Source: Ferrovibrio sp035304305 (GTDB lineage: Bacteria > Pseudomonadota > Alphaproteobacteria > Ferrovibrionales > Ferrovibrionaceae). Taken from it: a stretch of 64,000 nt of DNA. The stretch spans positions 1 through 64,000 of the forward strand of contig NZ_DATGQG010000054.1 of assembly GCF_035304305.1 (NCBI RefSeq), in the 5' to 3' direction. Below, in pieces: positions 9,128-18,449 of the stretch. Position numbers and translations under genes: made by a program. The notes under the pieces were generated by a model. The model made no database searches and was not told the DNA's origin. It saw nothing but the letters and a program-made list of their open reading frames with translations. Within the stretch, counting starts at the first letter, position 1. Each line of letters opens with the position of its first letter.

Positions 9128-10208
9128 TCAGTTCGGCCAGCCGGCTCGCCTGATCCTCGGCGATCAGCGCGCCGATTATCTCGTCCAGCGCCTCCCCGGT
9201 CATCACCTGCTCGATCTTGTAGAGCGTCAGGTTGATCCGGTGGTCGGTGACGCGGCCCTGCGGGAAATTGTAGGTGCGGATGCGTTCCGACCGGTCGCCG
9301 GAGCCGACCTGCCCCTTGCGCTGGGCGGCGCGTGCGGAATCGGTGCGTTCGCGCTCGGCCTCGTACAGCTTGGCGCGCAGCAGCTTCATCGCCTTGGCCT
9401 TGTTCTTGTGCTGCGATCGTTCGGTCTGCTGGGCAACCACGATGCCGGTAGGAATATGCGTGATGCGCACGGCGGAATCGGTGGTGTTCACATGCTGACC
9501 GCCGGCGCCCGAGGAACGGTAGACGTCGATGCGCAGGTCAGCCTCGTTGATCTCGATGTCGACATCCTCGGCCTCCGGCAGTACGGCCACCGTGGCGGCA
9601 GAGGTATGGATGCGGCCCTGGGTCTCGGTATCCGGCACGCGCTGCACGCGATGCACGCCGGACTCGAATTTCAGCTTCGCGAAGACGCCGCGGCCGGAGA
9701 TGGTGGCGACCGCTTCGCGGAAGCCACCCAGTTCGGTCTCCGCAATGCTTTCGACCTCGAATTTCCAGCCCTGCAGCGCCGCATAGCCGCGATACATCTC
9801 GAACAGGTCGCGGGCGAACAGGGCTGCCTCGTCGCCGCCGGTGCCCGCGCGCACCTCGAGGATGGCATTCTTCTCGTCGTCGGCATCCTTGGGCAGAAGC
9901 AGAATCTTCACCTGCCGCTCGAGGTCGGGCAGTGCGGCCTGCGCTTCCTTCCATTCGGTCTCCGCCAGGGCACGCATCTCGGGATCGGAGGCCGGATCGT
10001 CACGCATGGCGGCGAGCTCGGCGATGTCCCGGCGCAGCTTGCGCCAGGACTGGATCGCCTTCACCAGCGGCTCGATCTCGGCATATTCCTTCGACAGCCT
10101 GACGAAGGTGCCGGCATCCTGCCCGCCGGCGGACATCTGCGCCTGCAGGATCTCGTAGCGCTCGATCACCTTGTCGAGCTTGGCCTCGGGCAGGCCGGTC
10201 GCTTCCAT
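9120..10208 (-). CDS. prfA: Peptide chain release factor 1
   Basis: Class I release factor for UAA and UAG stop codons. The protein has 362 residues. The peptidyl-tRNA hydrolysis motif GGQ is at 236-238 in RSSGAGGQHVNTTDSA. The stop-codon recognition tripeptide is of the PxT type (Pro192-Asp193-Thr194) in RVQRVPDTETQGRIHTS, which marks RF1 rather than RF2. It lies five bases after hisS and overlaps prmC. Confidence 0.97.
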   Translation of the reverse strand: MEATGLPEAKLDKVIERYEILQAQMSAGGQDAGTFVRLSKEYAEIEPLVKAIQSWRKLRRDIAELAAMRDDPASDPEMRALAETEWKEAQAALPDLERQVKILLLPKDADDEKNAILEVRAGTGGDEAALFARDLFEMYRGYAALQGWKFEVESIAETELGGFREAVATISGRGVFAKLKFESGVHRVQRVPDTETQGRIHTSAATVAVLPEAEDVDIEINEADLRIDVYRSSGAGGQHVNTTDSAVRITHIPTGIVVAQQTERSQHKNKAKAMKLLRAKLYEAERERTDSARAAQRKGQVGSGDRSERIRTYNFPQGRVTDHRINLTLYKIEQVMTGEALDEIIGALIAEDQASRLAELND

Positions 10209-10213
10209 GGGCG

Positions 10214-11452
10214 TTACGCTTTCAGCTTCGACAGCAGTTCGCCGCGCGGCACGGTGGTTTCCTCGCCGCTCTTCAGGTCCTTGACCTTCGCGACGCCTTT
10301 CGCCAGTTCGTCATCCCCGATCACCACGGCTGCCGCGCAGCCGAGCTTGTCGGCGCGCTTGAAGCGCTTGCCGGCATTGCCGCCATAGGCGAGTTCGACG
10401 GCGACATCGGCGCGGCGCAGCTCGGCCGCCAGCTTCGCCGCCTCGGCTTCCGCCGCCGGCCCGATGGGAATGATCGCAACGCTGTGCGGCGCCGCCGGCT
10501 GCGGATTGCTCAGCAGCACCAGCCGCTCGATGCCGCCGGCCCAGCCGATGCCGGGCGTCGGCTTGCCGCCGAGCTGTTCGATCAGGCCGTCATAGCGGCC
10601 GCCGGCCAGCACGGTACCCTGCGCGCCGAGCATGTCGGTGGTGAATTCAAAGGCGGTATGCGTGTAGTAGTCGAGGCCGCGTACCAGCCGGGGACTCACC
10701 TTCAGCGGGATGCCGGCCGCGCCCAGCCCGTCCTGCACCGCGCGGAAGAAGTCCCGCGCCGCCGGCGTGAGGTATTCCTCGATCAGCGGCGCATTGGCCA
10801 CCAGCGCGCGATCGCCCTCATCCTTGGAATCGAGGATGCGCAGCGGGTTCTTCTCCAGCCGCCGCCGGCTGTCCTCCGACAGCCTGTCGACATGGCCGCC
10901 GAAATAGTCGACCAGGGCCTTGCGGTAGCCGATGCGGCTCTCCGGATCGCCCAGCGTGTTCAGCTCCAGCACGCATTTGTCGAGGATGCCGAGGCGGCGC
11001 AGGATTTCCGCCGCAACCGAAATCACCTCCACGTCGGCCTGCGGCTCGGCGGCGCCGATCACCTCGATGTCGATCTGGTGGAACTGGCGCTGGCGTCCCT
11101 TCTGCGGCCGCTCGTAGCGGAACATCGGCCCCCAGGCGAAGGCCTTGAAGGGTACATGCTGCTGCAGGCCGTTGGAAATGAAGGCGCGGCAGATGCCGGC
11201 AGTGTATTCCGGCCGCAGCGTGATTTCCTCGCCGCCCTTGTCGGCGAAGGAGTACATCTCCTTCGAGACGACGTCGGAGGTTTCGCCCATCGAGCGCGCG
11301 AAGACGTCGGTGAATTCGAAGATAGGCGTCGCCATCTCGCGGTAGCCGAACAGTTGGGCGGCATGGCGGGCCGTATCCACCACATGGCGGAAGCGGGCGT
11401 ATTCTTCGGGCAGAATGTCATGCGTGCCGCGCACGGGCTGCAACTGGGCCAC
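10214..11452 (-). CDS. hisS: Histidine--tRNA ligase
   Basis: Class II aminoacyl-tRNA synthetase that charges tRNA-His. The protein has 412 residues. Motif 2 with its arginine is at about 108-126 (GPMFRYERPQKGRQRQFHQ). The histidine-specific LVRGLDYYT is at 256-264 and motif 3 GIGWAGGIER at 301-310. An anticodon-binding domain fills the C-terminus from about residue 320. It sits between ispG (28-base gap) and prfA (5-base gap) on the same strand, so co-transcription is likely. Confidence 0.97.
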   Translation of the reverse strand: MAQLQPVRGTHDILPEEYARFRHVVDTARHAAQLFGYREMATPIFEFTDVFARSMGETSDVVSKEMYSFADKGGEEITLRPEYTAGICRAFISNGLQQHVPFKAFAWGPMFRYERPQKGRQRQFHQIDIEVIGAAEPQADVEVISVAAEILRRLGILDKCVLELNTLGDPESRIGYRKALVDYFGGHVDRLSEDSRRRLEKNPLRILDSKDEGDRALVANAPLIEEYLTPAARDFFRAVQDGLGAAGIPLKVSPRLVRGLDYYTHTAFEFTTDMLGAQGTVLAGGRYDGLIEQLGGKPTPGIGWAGGIERLVLLSNPQPAAPHSVAIIPIGPAAEAEAAKLAAELRRADVAVELAYGGNAGKRFKRADKLGCAAAVVIGDDELAKGVAKVKDLKSGEETTVPRGELLSKLKA

Positions 11453-11480
11453 GGCGAGTCTCCGTTTTTGAATTTGTCAG

Positions 11481-12620
11481 CTAAGAAGCGGCGTCGGCCG
11501 CTTCGGATGCGGGGGTCGATGCCCTGGCGGCCTCGATCTGGCGCGCCTTCTCTTCCACCAGCCGCACGAGATGGGCAACCACGTCCTCGTTCTGCAGCCG
11601 GTGCGCCGGCTGGCCGGCGATATAGACCTGATGCGTGTTGTTGCCGCCGCCGGTGAACCCGATATCGGTCTCGCGCGCCTCGCCGGGACCGTTCACCACA
11701 CAGCCGATCACGCTCAGCGTCATCGGCGTGGTGATATGGGCAAGCCGCTTCTCCAGGACCTCGACCGTCCTGATCACGTCGAACTGCTGCCGCGCGCAGG
11801 ACGGGCAGGAAATCACGTTGACGCCGCGATGGCGCAGGTTAAGCGACTTCAGGATGTCGAAGCCGACCCGCACCTCTTCCTCCGGCGGGGCCGACAGAGA
11901 GACGCGGATGGTGTCGCCGATACCCGACCACAGCAGCATGCCGAGCCCGATGGAGGATTTCACCGTGCCGATGCGCTGGCCGCCAGCCTCGGTGATGCCG
12001 ACATGCAGCGGGTAGTCGCAGGCCTCCGCCAGCGCCTGGTAGGCGGCAACCGCGAGGAAGACGTCGGAGGCCTTCACGCTGATCTTGAATTCTCGGAAGT
12101 CATGGTCTTCCAGGATACGCGCATGCTCCAGCGCGCTTTCCACCATCGCCTCGGGACAGGGCTCGCCATATTTCTCCAGCAGATGCCTTTCCAGCGAGCC
12201 GGCATTGACGCCGATGCGCATCGAGCAGCCATGGTCCTTCGCGGCCTTCACCACCTCCCGCACCCGGGCGGCATTGCCGATATTGCCCGGATTGATGCGC
12301 AGGCAGGCGGCGCCCGCCTCCGCGGCCTCGATCGCGCGCTTGTAGTGGAAATGGATGTCGGCGACGACCGGCACCTTTACCTGGCGCACGATCTGCTTCA
12401 GCGCCTTCGTCGAGTCTTCATCCGGACAGGAAACGCGGATGATATCGACGCCGACCTCCTCGCAGCGGCGGATCTGCTCCACCGTGGCCGCGACGTCGCT
12501 GGTCAGCGTATTCGTCATGGTCTGGACGGTGATCGGCGCATCGCCGCCCACCGGAACGGAACCGACGAAAATCTTGCGCGACCGGCGGCGCTGGATATCC
12601 CGATAGGGTCGGATGCTCAT
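11481..12620 (-). CDS. ispG: 4-hydroxy-3-methylbut-2-en-1-yl diphosphate synthase
   Basis: Iron-sulfur enzyme of the MEP isoprenoid pathway that converts MEcPP to HMBPP. The protein has 379 residues. The N-terminal TIM barrel begins with PITVQTMTNT. The 4Fe-4S ligands are visible as Cys272, Cys275 and Cys307 with Glu314 (SCPSCARQ and VIGCVVNGPGEA). With dxs and ispA elsewhere in the window, this shows the cell uses the MEP route. The C-terminal 35 residues are Ala/Glu-rich and probably non-essential. Confidence 0.96.
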   Translation of the reverse strand: MSIRPYRDIQRRRSRKIFVGSVPVGGDAPITVQTMTNTLTSDVAATVEQIRRCEEVGVDIIRVSCPDEDSTKALKQIVRQVKVPVVADIHFHYKRAIEAAEAGAACLRINPGNIGNAARVREVVKAAKDHGCSMRIGVNAGSLERHLLEKYGEPCPEAMVESALEHARILEDHDFREFKISVKASDVFLAVAAYQALAEACDYPLHVGITEAGGQRIGTVKSSIGLGMLLWSGIGDTIRVSLSAPPEEEVRVGFDILKSLNLRHRGVNVISCPSCARQQFDVIRTVEVLEKRLAHITTPMTLSVIGCVVNGPGEARETDIGFTGGGNNTHQVYIAGQPAHRLQNEDVVAHLVRLVEEKARQIEAARASTPASEAADAAS

Positions 12621-12723
12621 GATGTGTTTCCGTCCGCGCAGAAGGGCTGCCGGACGCGGCGTAACATGGCGTCTTTACACCCCAATAGCAAGCACAGGGG
12701 ACCGCGCGGTCGGCCGGTCGCGC

Positions 12724-13887
12724 CTAGCCCTGATGGTCCTGACCGGCGGATTTCAGCCGTTCCGGATCCAGTTCGATGCCGCGCTTCACCTCGCCGTCGC
12801 CGCCCAGCGGCGGCAGCGGCTGGCCGTCGATCACGATGCGCAGGCCGCCGGCATTGCCGGTCAGCAGGGTCAGGCCGGCGCGATCGGGCACGGCATAGCG
12901 CTCGCCCGGATTGAGCAGGCGGGTGAAGATCTGCTCGTTGTTCGGCCCGCGGACCTGGATCCAGGACTGGGCGGTCGCCTCGAGGCGGATGCGGCTCTCG
13001 GCCGGCACGCCGAAAACCTGCGGTGCCGCAGCCGGGGCCGTTTCGGCAGCGGGAGTTTCGGTCGGCGCCGCAGCAGTGGCAGTGGCGGTTTCCGTCGCCG
13101 GCGGGGCAGCTGGTGCTGCCGCGGGAGCGGCAGGCGCCGGATCCGGAGCGGCGGCTGGCGGATCAGCCGGGACACTGGCGGTCGCGGCAGGCGTTTCAGC
13201 AGGCATTTCAGCGCCGGGAGCGGCGGGATCAGGAGTGACTGCAGCCGGTGTTGCAGGCGCCCCGGTAACCGGCGCCGGGGTCGCGACCGCCGGAGCCGGC
13301 AGGGGGGCCGATGCGGTCGCCTGGGGCACGGCCGGGGTCGCGGTCTGCGGCACTGCCGCGGCCGGGGGCGCCGACGGCGCCGGCGCGATCGGCTGCGGCG
13401 CCGGGACCATGTCGGCAAGCCGCCCGGGCACCGCCTGGATCAGCTCCTGGCCGACACGCAGGGTTTCCTGGTGGCGATACCAGAGGGCATAGACGACGGC
13501 GGCGACGATCAGGGCGCCGACGACCAGCCAGAGATGCGGCCGGCGCTCTTCCGGCCGGGGCATGGGAAAATTCAGCACCGGCGGGTGCAGGGGCGCATCG
13601 GCCTCGGCCTGGTAGGCTTTCAGGACCTGGTCGGGCTCGAGGCCGAGGAAGTCAGCATACTGCCTGAGAAATCCGTTGATATAGACGGCGCCGGGCAGCT
13701 CGCCGAAGGCGCCGGATTCAATGGCTTCCAGATAGGGACGACGGATGCGCAGACGCGCGGACACCTCGGCCAGCGACAGGCCGCGGCGCTCGCGCACGAC
13801 TTTCAGGCTATGTCCAACGCCTTCGTAGCGTCCGCCGGTTGCGGATGCCTCCGGCAAGGCCGGCTGCGCGCCGGTCTGGGTCGACAT
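12724..13887 (-). CDS. RodZ-like HTH/DUF4115 membrane protein
   Basis: A cell-shape scaffold candidate of 387 residues. Residues about 27-90 form the RodZ-type helix-turn-helix (LKVVRERRGLSLAEVSARLR then IRRPYLEAIESGAFGELP), which in E. coli contacts MreB. One membrane span follows at about 119-137 (LWLVVGALIVAAVVYALWY). A periplasmic low-complexity Ala/Pro/Thr linker covers about 160-290, and a DUF4115 domain covers about 295-378. The linker is long and repetitive. It precedes ispG on the same strand, as in many alphaproteobacteria. Confidence 0.85.
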   Translation of the reverse strand: MSTQTGAQPALPEASATGGRYEGVGHSLKVVRERRGLSLAEVSARLRIRRPYLEAIESGAFGELPGAVYINGFLRQYADFLGLEPDQVLKAYQAEADAPLHPPVLNFPMPRPEERRPHLWLVVGALIVAAVVYALWYRHQETLRVGQELIQAVPGRLADMVPAPQPIAPAPSAPPAAAVPQTATPAVPQATASAPLPAPAVATPAPVTGAPATPAAVTPDPAAPGAEMPAETPAATASVPADPPAAAPDPAPAAPAAAPAAPPATETATATAAAPTETPAAETAPAAAPQVFGVPAESRIRLEATAQSWIQVRGPNNEQIFTRLLNPGERYAVPDRAGLTLLTGNAGGLRIVIDGQPLPPLGGDGEVKRGIELDPERLKSAGQDHQG

Positions 13888-13918
13888 GATCTTCCCCGCC
13901 CCTCGTTACCCTTGGGGC

Positions 13919-13947
13919 ATCATACGGGTTTTGGCCGGCAAAGCCAG
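13919..13947 (-). promoter_or_regulatory. Candidate promoter of the rodZ-like gene
   Basis: On the minus strand, CTGGCT (13942-13947) is 17 bases from TATGAT (13919-13924), about 30 bases before the start codon. The -10 is good and the -35 weak. Confidence 0.4.
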
Positions 13948-13952
13948 CTATT

Positions 13953-16223
13953 TCAAACAATTACCCCGTTTTCCCGGGCAAACTCCTCAAGCTGCGCGCG
14001 GACGCTGTGCTCCGGCGAGGCGTAAAGCCCGGCCATGAACCCGGCCAGCTGGGGGATGTCGAGGCTGCGCAGCATCTCCTTGACCGGGCCGATGGCGTTG
14101 GCCGGCATCGAGAGCCGCTCCAGACCCAGCCCGATCAGGGCCATGGCCTCCAGCGGACGGCTGGCCATCTCGCCGCAGAGTGTGATCGGCTTCCCGGCAG
14201 CCCGGCATTGCTGCACCACCCAGTGCAGGAAACCCAGCATGCTGGGACTGAGCGGATCGTAGCGATCCGCCACCTTCGGGTTGCCGCGATCGGTCGCGAA
14301 CAGGAACTGCATCAGGTCGTTCGACCCGATCGAGACGAAATCCACCAGCGGCAGCAGGGCCGGCAGCTGCCAGGCCAGCGCCGGCACTTCCAGCATGGTC
14401 CCCACCGCGATGCCCACCGGCACCGGCTTGCGCAGGTTGACCATGCGCTGCACCTCGCGGTCGAGGAGTCGGCGCGCGCGGCGGAATTCATCCACCTCGG
14501 CGATCATCGGGAACATGACATGCAGCTTGCGGCCCGCCGCCGCCGAGAGCAGCGCGCGCAGCTGCACCTTCAGCAGGGCCGGCCGGTCGAGCGCCAGGCG
14601 TATCGCCCGCCAGCCCATGGCCGGGTTCTCTTCCGGATGCTTCACCAGATAGGGCAGCACCTTGTCGCCGCCGATATCCAGGGTGCGGAACACCACGGGA
14701 CGGTCGCCGGCATGCTCGATCACGCGCCGGTAGATCGCGGTCTGCGCCTCGGCCTTGGGCAGGGTCGGGCGCACCATGAACTGCAGCTCGGTGCGGTAGA
14801 GCCCGATGCCGTCGGCCCGGGTCTCGTCGAGATGGCTGAGATCGATCAGCAGGCCGGCATTGATCAGCAGCGAGATGCGCGTGCCGTCGCGGGTGACCGG
14901 CGGATCGTCGCGCTGGGCGGCATATTTCGCCAGCCGCGCCTTGCGCAAGCTGAGGCTCTGGTGGAACGCCGTGATGACATCGGGCGCCGGCCGCACGAAG
15001 ACCTGGGCATGGTCTCCGTCTACCACGACGGTGTCGCCGGGCTCCACCCGGGCAATCACGCCCTCGCAGCCGCCGATCACCGGAATGGACAGCGCGCGCG
15101 CCACGATGGCGACGTGACTGACGCTGGAGCCCTCCTCCAGCACGACGCCCTGCAGCTTGCGCCGGTCGTAATCCAGCAGCTCCGCCGGCCCCATGGAGCG
15201 CGCGAACAGGATCGCGTTGTCGGGCAAGTTCTCGGCCGCCGAATGGGTCGGCTTGCCTGTCAGGTGCAGCAGCAGGCGGTTGGCGAGATCGTCGAGATCG
15301 GCGAGGCGCTCGCGCAAGTATGGATCGGTAATCGCCTGCATGCGGTGCCGCGTGTCGGCCTGCACGCGCAGCACCGCCGCCTCCGCCGTGAGGCCGGACT
15401 CGGTCGCCTGGTGCAGCTTGGCCAGCCAGCCCGTGTCATGGGCGAACATCTTGTAGGTTTCCAGAACCTCGCGGCTCTCGCCGACGATGTCGCTGTCGGG
15501 CGCCTCGAGCATCCGGTTGACCTGGTCCCGCATCGAGGCGACGGCGGCATCCAGCCGCTCCTTCTCGTAGGGGATGTCGTCGGCGATGGTCTTCTCGACA
15601 TGGATGCGCGGCTCGTGCAGCACGGCGACGCCGATGGCGAGACCTTCCGACAGCATGCGGCCATCGGCGCGGAAGGGCAAAGTCGACGCCCGGCTGACGG
15701 CGGCGAGATCCTCGCCGCTGCTGAGCTGGCCCGAGGCAACCATCTCGGCCAGCACCATGGCGATGGTCTCGAGCGCCTCGACCTCCTCATCGGCATACTG
15801 CCGGCGCGTCTGGTTCTGCACGACCAGCACGCCGATCACGCGGCTGTCGCGCAGGATCGGCACGCCGAGCAGCGAATGGTAGATCTCTTCGCCGGTTTCC
15901 GGCTTGTAGGCGAATTGCGGATGATTCTGCGCATCCGCCAGCGCCAGCGGCCGGGCATTGCTGGCGATGTCGCCAACCAGGCCCTCGCCGACCTTCAGCC
16001 GCGTCTTGTGCACGGCATCCGGATTCAGACCTTCGGTGGCATAGAGTTCGAGATCGTCGTTGCGCAGCAGATAGACCGAGCAGACTTCCGCCACCATGTT
16101 GGCGGCGATGTTGCGCACGACGCGGCCCAGCCGTTCCTCGACGGTGCCGGCTTCCGCCATCACCTCGCGGAGACGGCGCAGCAGGCCCCTCGGCCCGGGC
16201 GGCGGCGCCCGGCCCGGCGTCAC
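13953..16223 (-). CDS. ptsP: PEP-protein phosphotransferase of the nitrogen PTS (EI-Ntr)
   Basis: This protein autophosphorylates from PEP and passes phosphate to NPr, feeding the regulatory nitrogen PTS. It has 756 residues, starting at a GTG. An N-terminal GAF sensor domain covers about residues 20-165. The EI domains follow with phospho-histidine His370 (EEGSSVSHVAIVARA), then the PEP-binding barrel with ETRADGIGLYRTELQFM, GSNDLMQF and the proton-donor Cys in TLCGEMAS. The GAF domain separates it from sugar-transport PtsI. NPr and EIIA-Ntr genes are not in this window. It lies between lysC and rodZ, a familiar alphaproteobacterial order. Confidence 0.95.
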   Translation of the reverse strand: MTPGRAPPPGPRGLLRRLREVMAEAGTVEERLGRVVRNIAANMVAEVCSVYLLRNDDLELYATEGLNPDAVHKTRLKVGEGLVGDIASNARPLALADAQNHPQFAYKPETGEEIYHSLLGVPILRDSRVIGVLVVQNQTRRQYADEEVEALETIAMVLAEMVASGQLSSGEDLAAVSRASTLPFRADGRMLSEGLAIGVAVLHEPRIHVEKTIADDIPYEKERLDAAVASMRDQVNRMLEAPDSDIVGESREVLETYKMFAHDTGWLAKLHQATESGLTAEAAVLRVQADTRHRMQAITDPYLRERLADLDDLANRLLLHLTGKPTHSAAENLPDNAILFARSMGPAELLDYDRRKLQGVVLEEGSSVSHVAIVARALSIPVIGGCEGVIARVEPGDTVVVDGDHAQVFVRPAPDVITAFHQSLSLRKARLAKYAAQRDDPPVTRDGTRISLLINAGLLIDLSHLDETRADGIGLYRTELQFMVRPTLPKAEAQTAIYRRVIEHAGDRPVVFRTLDIGGDKVLPYLVKHPEENPAMGWRAIRLALDRPALLKVQLRALLSAAAGRKLHVMFPMIAEVDEFRRARRLLDREVQRMVNLRKPVPVGIAVGTMLEVPALAWQLPALLPLVDFVSIGSNDLMQFLFATDRGNPKVADRYDPLSPSMLGFLHWVVQQCRAAGKPITLCGEMASRPLEAMALIGLGLERLSMPANAIGPVKEMLRSLDIPQLAGFMAGLYASPEHSVRAQLEEFARENGVIV

Positions 16224-16301
16224 GGCCGGTCCCCGCTGTGATGCGGAACCGCTATGCCGGCACGCCCTCGCTGCATCGAGCCCCCGCGTCCATCGGCCGC
16301 C

Positions 16302-17522
16302 CTACTCGGAATCCAGCCCGAAAGCGGTGTGCAGGGCGCGCACTGCCAGTTCGGTATAGTCGGCGCTGATCAGCACGCTGACCTTGATCTCCGACGTGGT
16401 GATCGCGAGGATGTTGATGCCCTTCTCGGCCAGCGCCTTGAACATGATATGCGCGACGCCCGCATGGCTGCGCATGCCGACACCGACGACCGAGACCTTC
16501 ACGACGTTGCGGTCCGGGATCAGCTTCGACCAGCCGAGGCTGTTTTGCTGCTGCTCGAGGATCTTCACGGCGCGGTCGAGATCGCCACGCCCCATGGTGA
16601 AGGTCATGTCGGTCTTCTTGCCGTCCTCGGAGACATTCTGGACGATCATGTCGACATTGATGCCGGCTTCCGACAGCGGGCCGAAAATGCCGGCAGCGAC
16701 GCCGGGGCGGTCGGCCACACCGATCAGGGTGACCTTGGCCTCGTCGGCCGAATAGGTGACGCCGGAAACGATTTGCTTTTCCACGATCTCATCCTCATCG
16801 ACTACCAGCGTACCTGGCGTATCGGCGAAACTCGACAGAACCTGCGTGCGGACGCGATGGTTCATCGCCATCTCGACCGAGCGGGTCTGCAGCACCTTGG
16901 CGCCGAGGGATGCCAGTTCCAGCATCTCCTCGTAGGTGATCTTATCCAGCTTGCGGGCCTTTTTCACGATGCGCGGATCGGCCGTGTAGACGCCGTCCAC
17001 ATCGGTGTAGATGTCGCAGCGGTCTGCTTTCAGCGCGGCAGCGAGAGCCACGGCGGAGGTGTCCGAGCCGCCGCGGCCGAGCGTGGCGATACGGTCGTTC
17101 GGCCCGACGCCCTGGAAGCCGGCCACGATCGGCACGACCCCCGCCTCCATGTCCCTGAGCATGGCGGTGCCGTCGATCTCCTCGATGCGCGCCTTGCCAT
17201 GCATGCCGTTGGTGCGGATCGGCACCTGCCAGCCCTGCCAGGAACGGGCCTTCACGCCGACCGACTGCAGCGCGATGGACAGCAGGCCGGTGGTGACCTG
17301 CTCGCCCGAGGCGACCACGGTGTCGTATTCCCGCTGGTCATGGGCGGGATCGATCTGCTTGCAGAGATCGACCAGGCGATTGGTCTCGCCCGACATGGCC
17401 GAGACGACCACGGCAACCTGGTTGCCGGCCTCGACCTCCCGCTTCACCTTGGCGGCGACGTTCTTGATGCGGTCGACCGAGCCGACCGACGTGCCGCCGA
17501 ATTTCATGACCAGGCGCGCCAT
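16302..17522 (-). CDS. lysC: Aspartate kinase
   Basis: Phosphorylates aspartate, the committed step towards lysine, threonine and methionine. The preferred start gives 406 residues. The nucleotide/substrate motif KFGGTSVG begins at Lys7, with GRGGSDTSAVALAAAL near residue 165 and two C-terminal ACT domains (VTLIGVADRPGVAAGIFGPL and VSVVGVGMRSHAGV), so feedback inhibition is expected. I chose ATG 17522 over the in-frame GTG at 17543 because family members begin MARLVMKFGG. A promoter-like pair lies upstream. Confidence 0.96.
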   Translation of the reverse strand: MARLVMKFGGTSVGSVDRIKNVAAKVKREVEAGNQVAVVVSAMSGETNRLVDLCKQIDPAHDQREYDTVVASGEQVTTGLLSIALQSVGVKARSWQGWQVPIRTNGMHGKARIEEIDGTAMLRDMEAGVVPIVAGFQGVGPNDRIATLGRGGSDTSAVALAAALKADRCDIYTDVDGVYTADPRIVKKARKLDKITYEEMLELASLGAKVLQTRSVEMAMNHRVRTQVLSSFADTPGTLVVDEDEIVEKQIVSGVTYSADEAKVTLIGVADRPGVAAGIFGPLSEAGINVDMIVQNVSEDGKKTDMTFTMGRGDLDRAVKILEQQQNSLGWSKLIPDRNVVKVSVVGVGMRSHAGVAHIMFKALAEKGINILAITTSEIKVSVLISADYTELAVRALHTAFGLDSE

Positions 17523-17608
17523 GTCGCTCGATCCCGTTTTCACTGTCCGTTGTCGTAAAATATCCAGGGTTTCGACCGGCCGGAACTTGCCGATCGAAAA
17601 GCGGCCCC

Positions 17609-17638
17609 TTAATACTCTTTGGCCCCTTGGTTAGGCAA
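17609..17638 (-). promoter_or_regulatory. Candidate sigma-70 promoter of lysC
   Basis: On the minus strand, TTGCCT (17633-17638) and TATTAA (17609-17614) are separated by 18 bases. The ATG at 17522 would give a leader of roughly 80 bases. Confidence 0.45.
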
Positions 17639-17647
17639 GCCGACCGG

Positions 17648-17667
17648 ACGGCGAAAACGCCGTTTTT
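17648..17667 (+). terminator. Terminator-like hairpin upstream of ubiG
   Basis: ACGGCG-AAAA-CGCCGT (17648-17653 with 17658-17663) is followed by TTTT. It reads as a short intrinsic terminator on the plus strand, yet the next plus gene (ubiG, start 17709) begins 41 bases later and no plus-strand gene precedes it nearby. It may block antisense transcription towards ubiG or act in a leader. Confidence 0.45.
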
Positions 17668-17708
17668 CCACCTTCTGCCAATAGCTTCGGACCCGCCGCG
17701 GACAGGCC

Positions 17709-18446
17709 ATGACACAAGCTGCCAGCATCGATCCAGCCGAAATCGCCCGCTTTTCGGCGATGGCGGCGGAATGGTGGAATCCGCAGGGGAAATTCCGCCC
17801 GCTGCACCGGTTCAACCCGGTCCGGCTCGGGTTCATCCGGGACCGGATCGCCGCGCATTTCGGCCGAGATCCGGCCGGTCCGGAGCCGCTTGCGGGACTG
17901 CGGCTGCTGGATATCGGCTGCGGCGGCGGGCTGGTGGCGGAACCCATGGCCCGCCTTGGGGCCCGGGTGGTGGGCGCCGACGCCTCGGAAAGGAACATTG
18001 GCGTGGCCCGGCTGCATGCCGCCGAGAGCGGCGTGGAGGTCGATTACCGCTGCACCAGCGCGGAAGATCTGGCAGCGGCCGGCGAGACTTTCGACGTCGT
18101 GCTGACGCTCGAAGTGGTCGAGCATGTCGCCGACCTGGAGGGTTTCCTGCGCTGCTGCGGCCAGATGGTGAAGCCCGGCGGCCTGCTGATCGCCGCCACG
18201 CTGAACCGCACGCTGAAGGCCTATGCGCTCGCCATCGTCGGCGCGGAATACCTGCTGCGCTGGTTGCCGCCCGGCACCCATGAATGGAAGAAATTCGTCC
18301 GGCCGCATGAACTGGCGGCCGGCCTGCGCCATGCCGGCCTCACCGTCAGCGAGATCACCGGCGTGTCCTATGATCCCCTCGCCGACCGCTGGCGGCTGGG
18401 ACGCGACACGGACGTCAATTACATGATGGTGGCGACGAAGCCCTGA
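17709..18446 (+). CDS. ubiG: Ubiquinone biosynthesis O-methyltransferase
   Basis: This enzyme performs both O-methylations in ubiquinone synthesis. The protein has 245 residues. The SAM motif LDIGCGGG is at 67-74, and the segment EWWNPQGKFRPLHRFNPVRL and the C-terminal WLPPGTHEWKKFVRPHEL are diagnostic of UbiG. It is divergent from lysC, a pairing frequent in alphaproteobacteria, and stops four bases before the convergent DUF1178 gene. Confidence 0.95.
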   Translation: MTQAASIDPAEIARFSAMAAEWWNPQGKFRPLHRFNPVRLGFIRDRIAAHFGRDPAGPEPLAGLRLLDIGCGGGLVAEPMARLGARVVGADASERNIGVARLHAAESGVEVDYRCTSAEDLAAAGETFDVVLTLEVVEHVADLEGFLRCCGQMVKPGGLLIAATLNRTLKAYALAIVGAEYLLRWLPPGTHEWKKFVRPHELAAGLRHAGLTVSEITGVSYDPLADRWRLGRDTDVNYMMVATKP

Positions 18447-18449
18447 CCG

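Noticed and set aside
14007..16241. A 744-codon open frame opposite ptsP
   Set aside because: Shadow of ptsP. The sense protein has all EI motifs.
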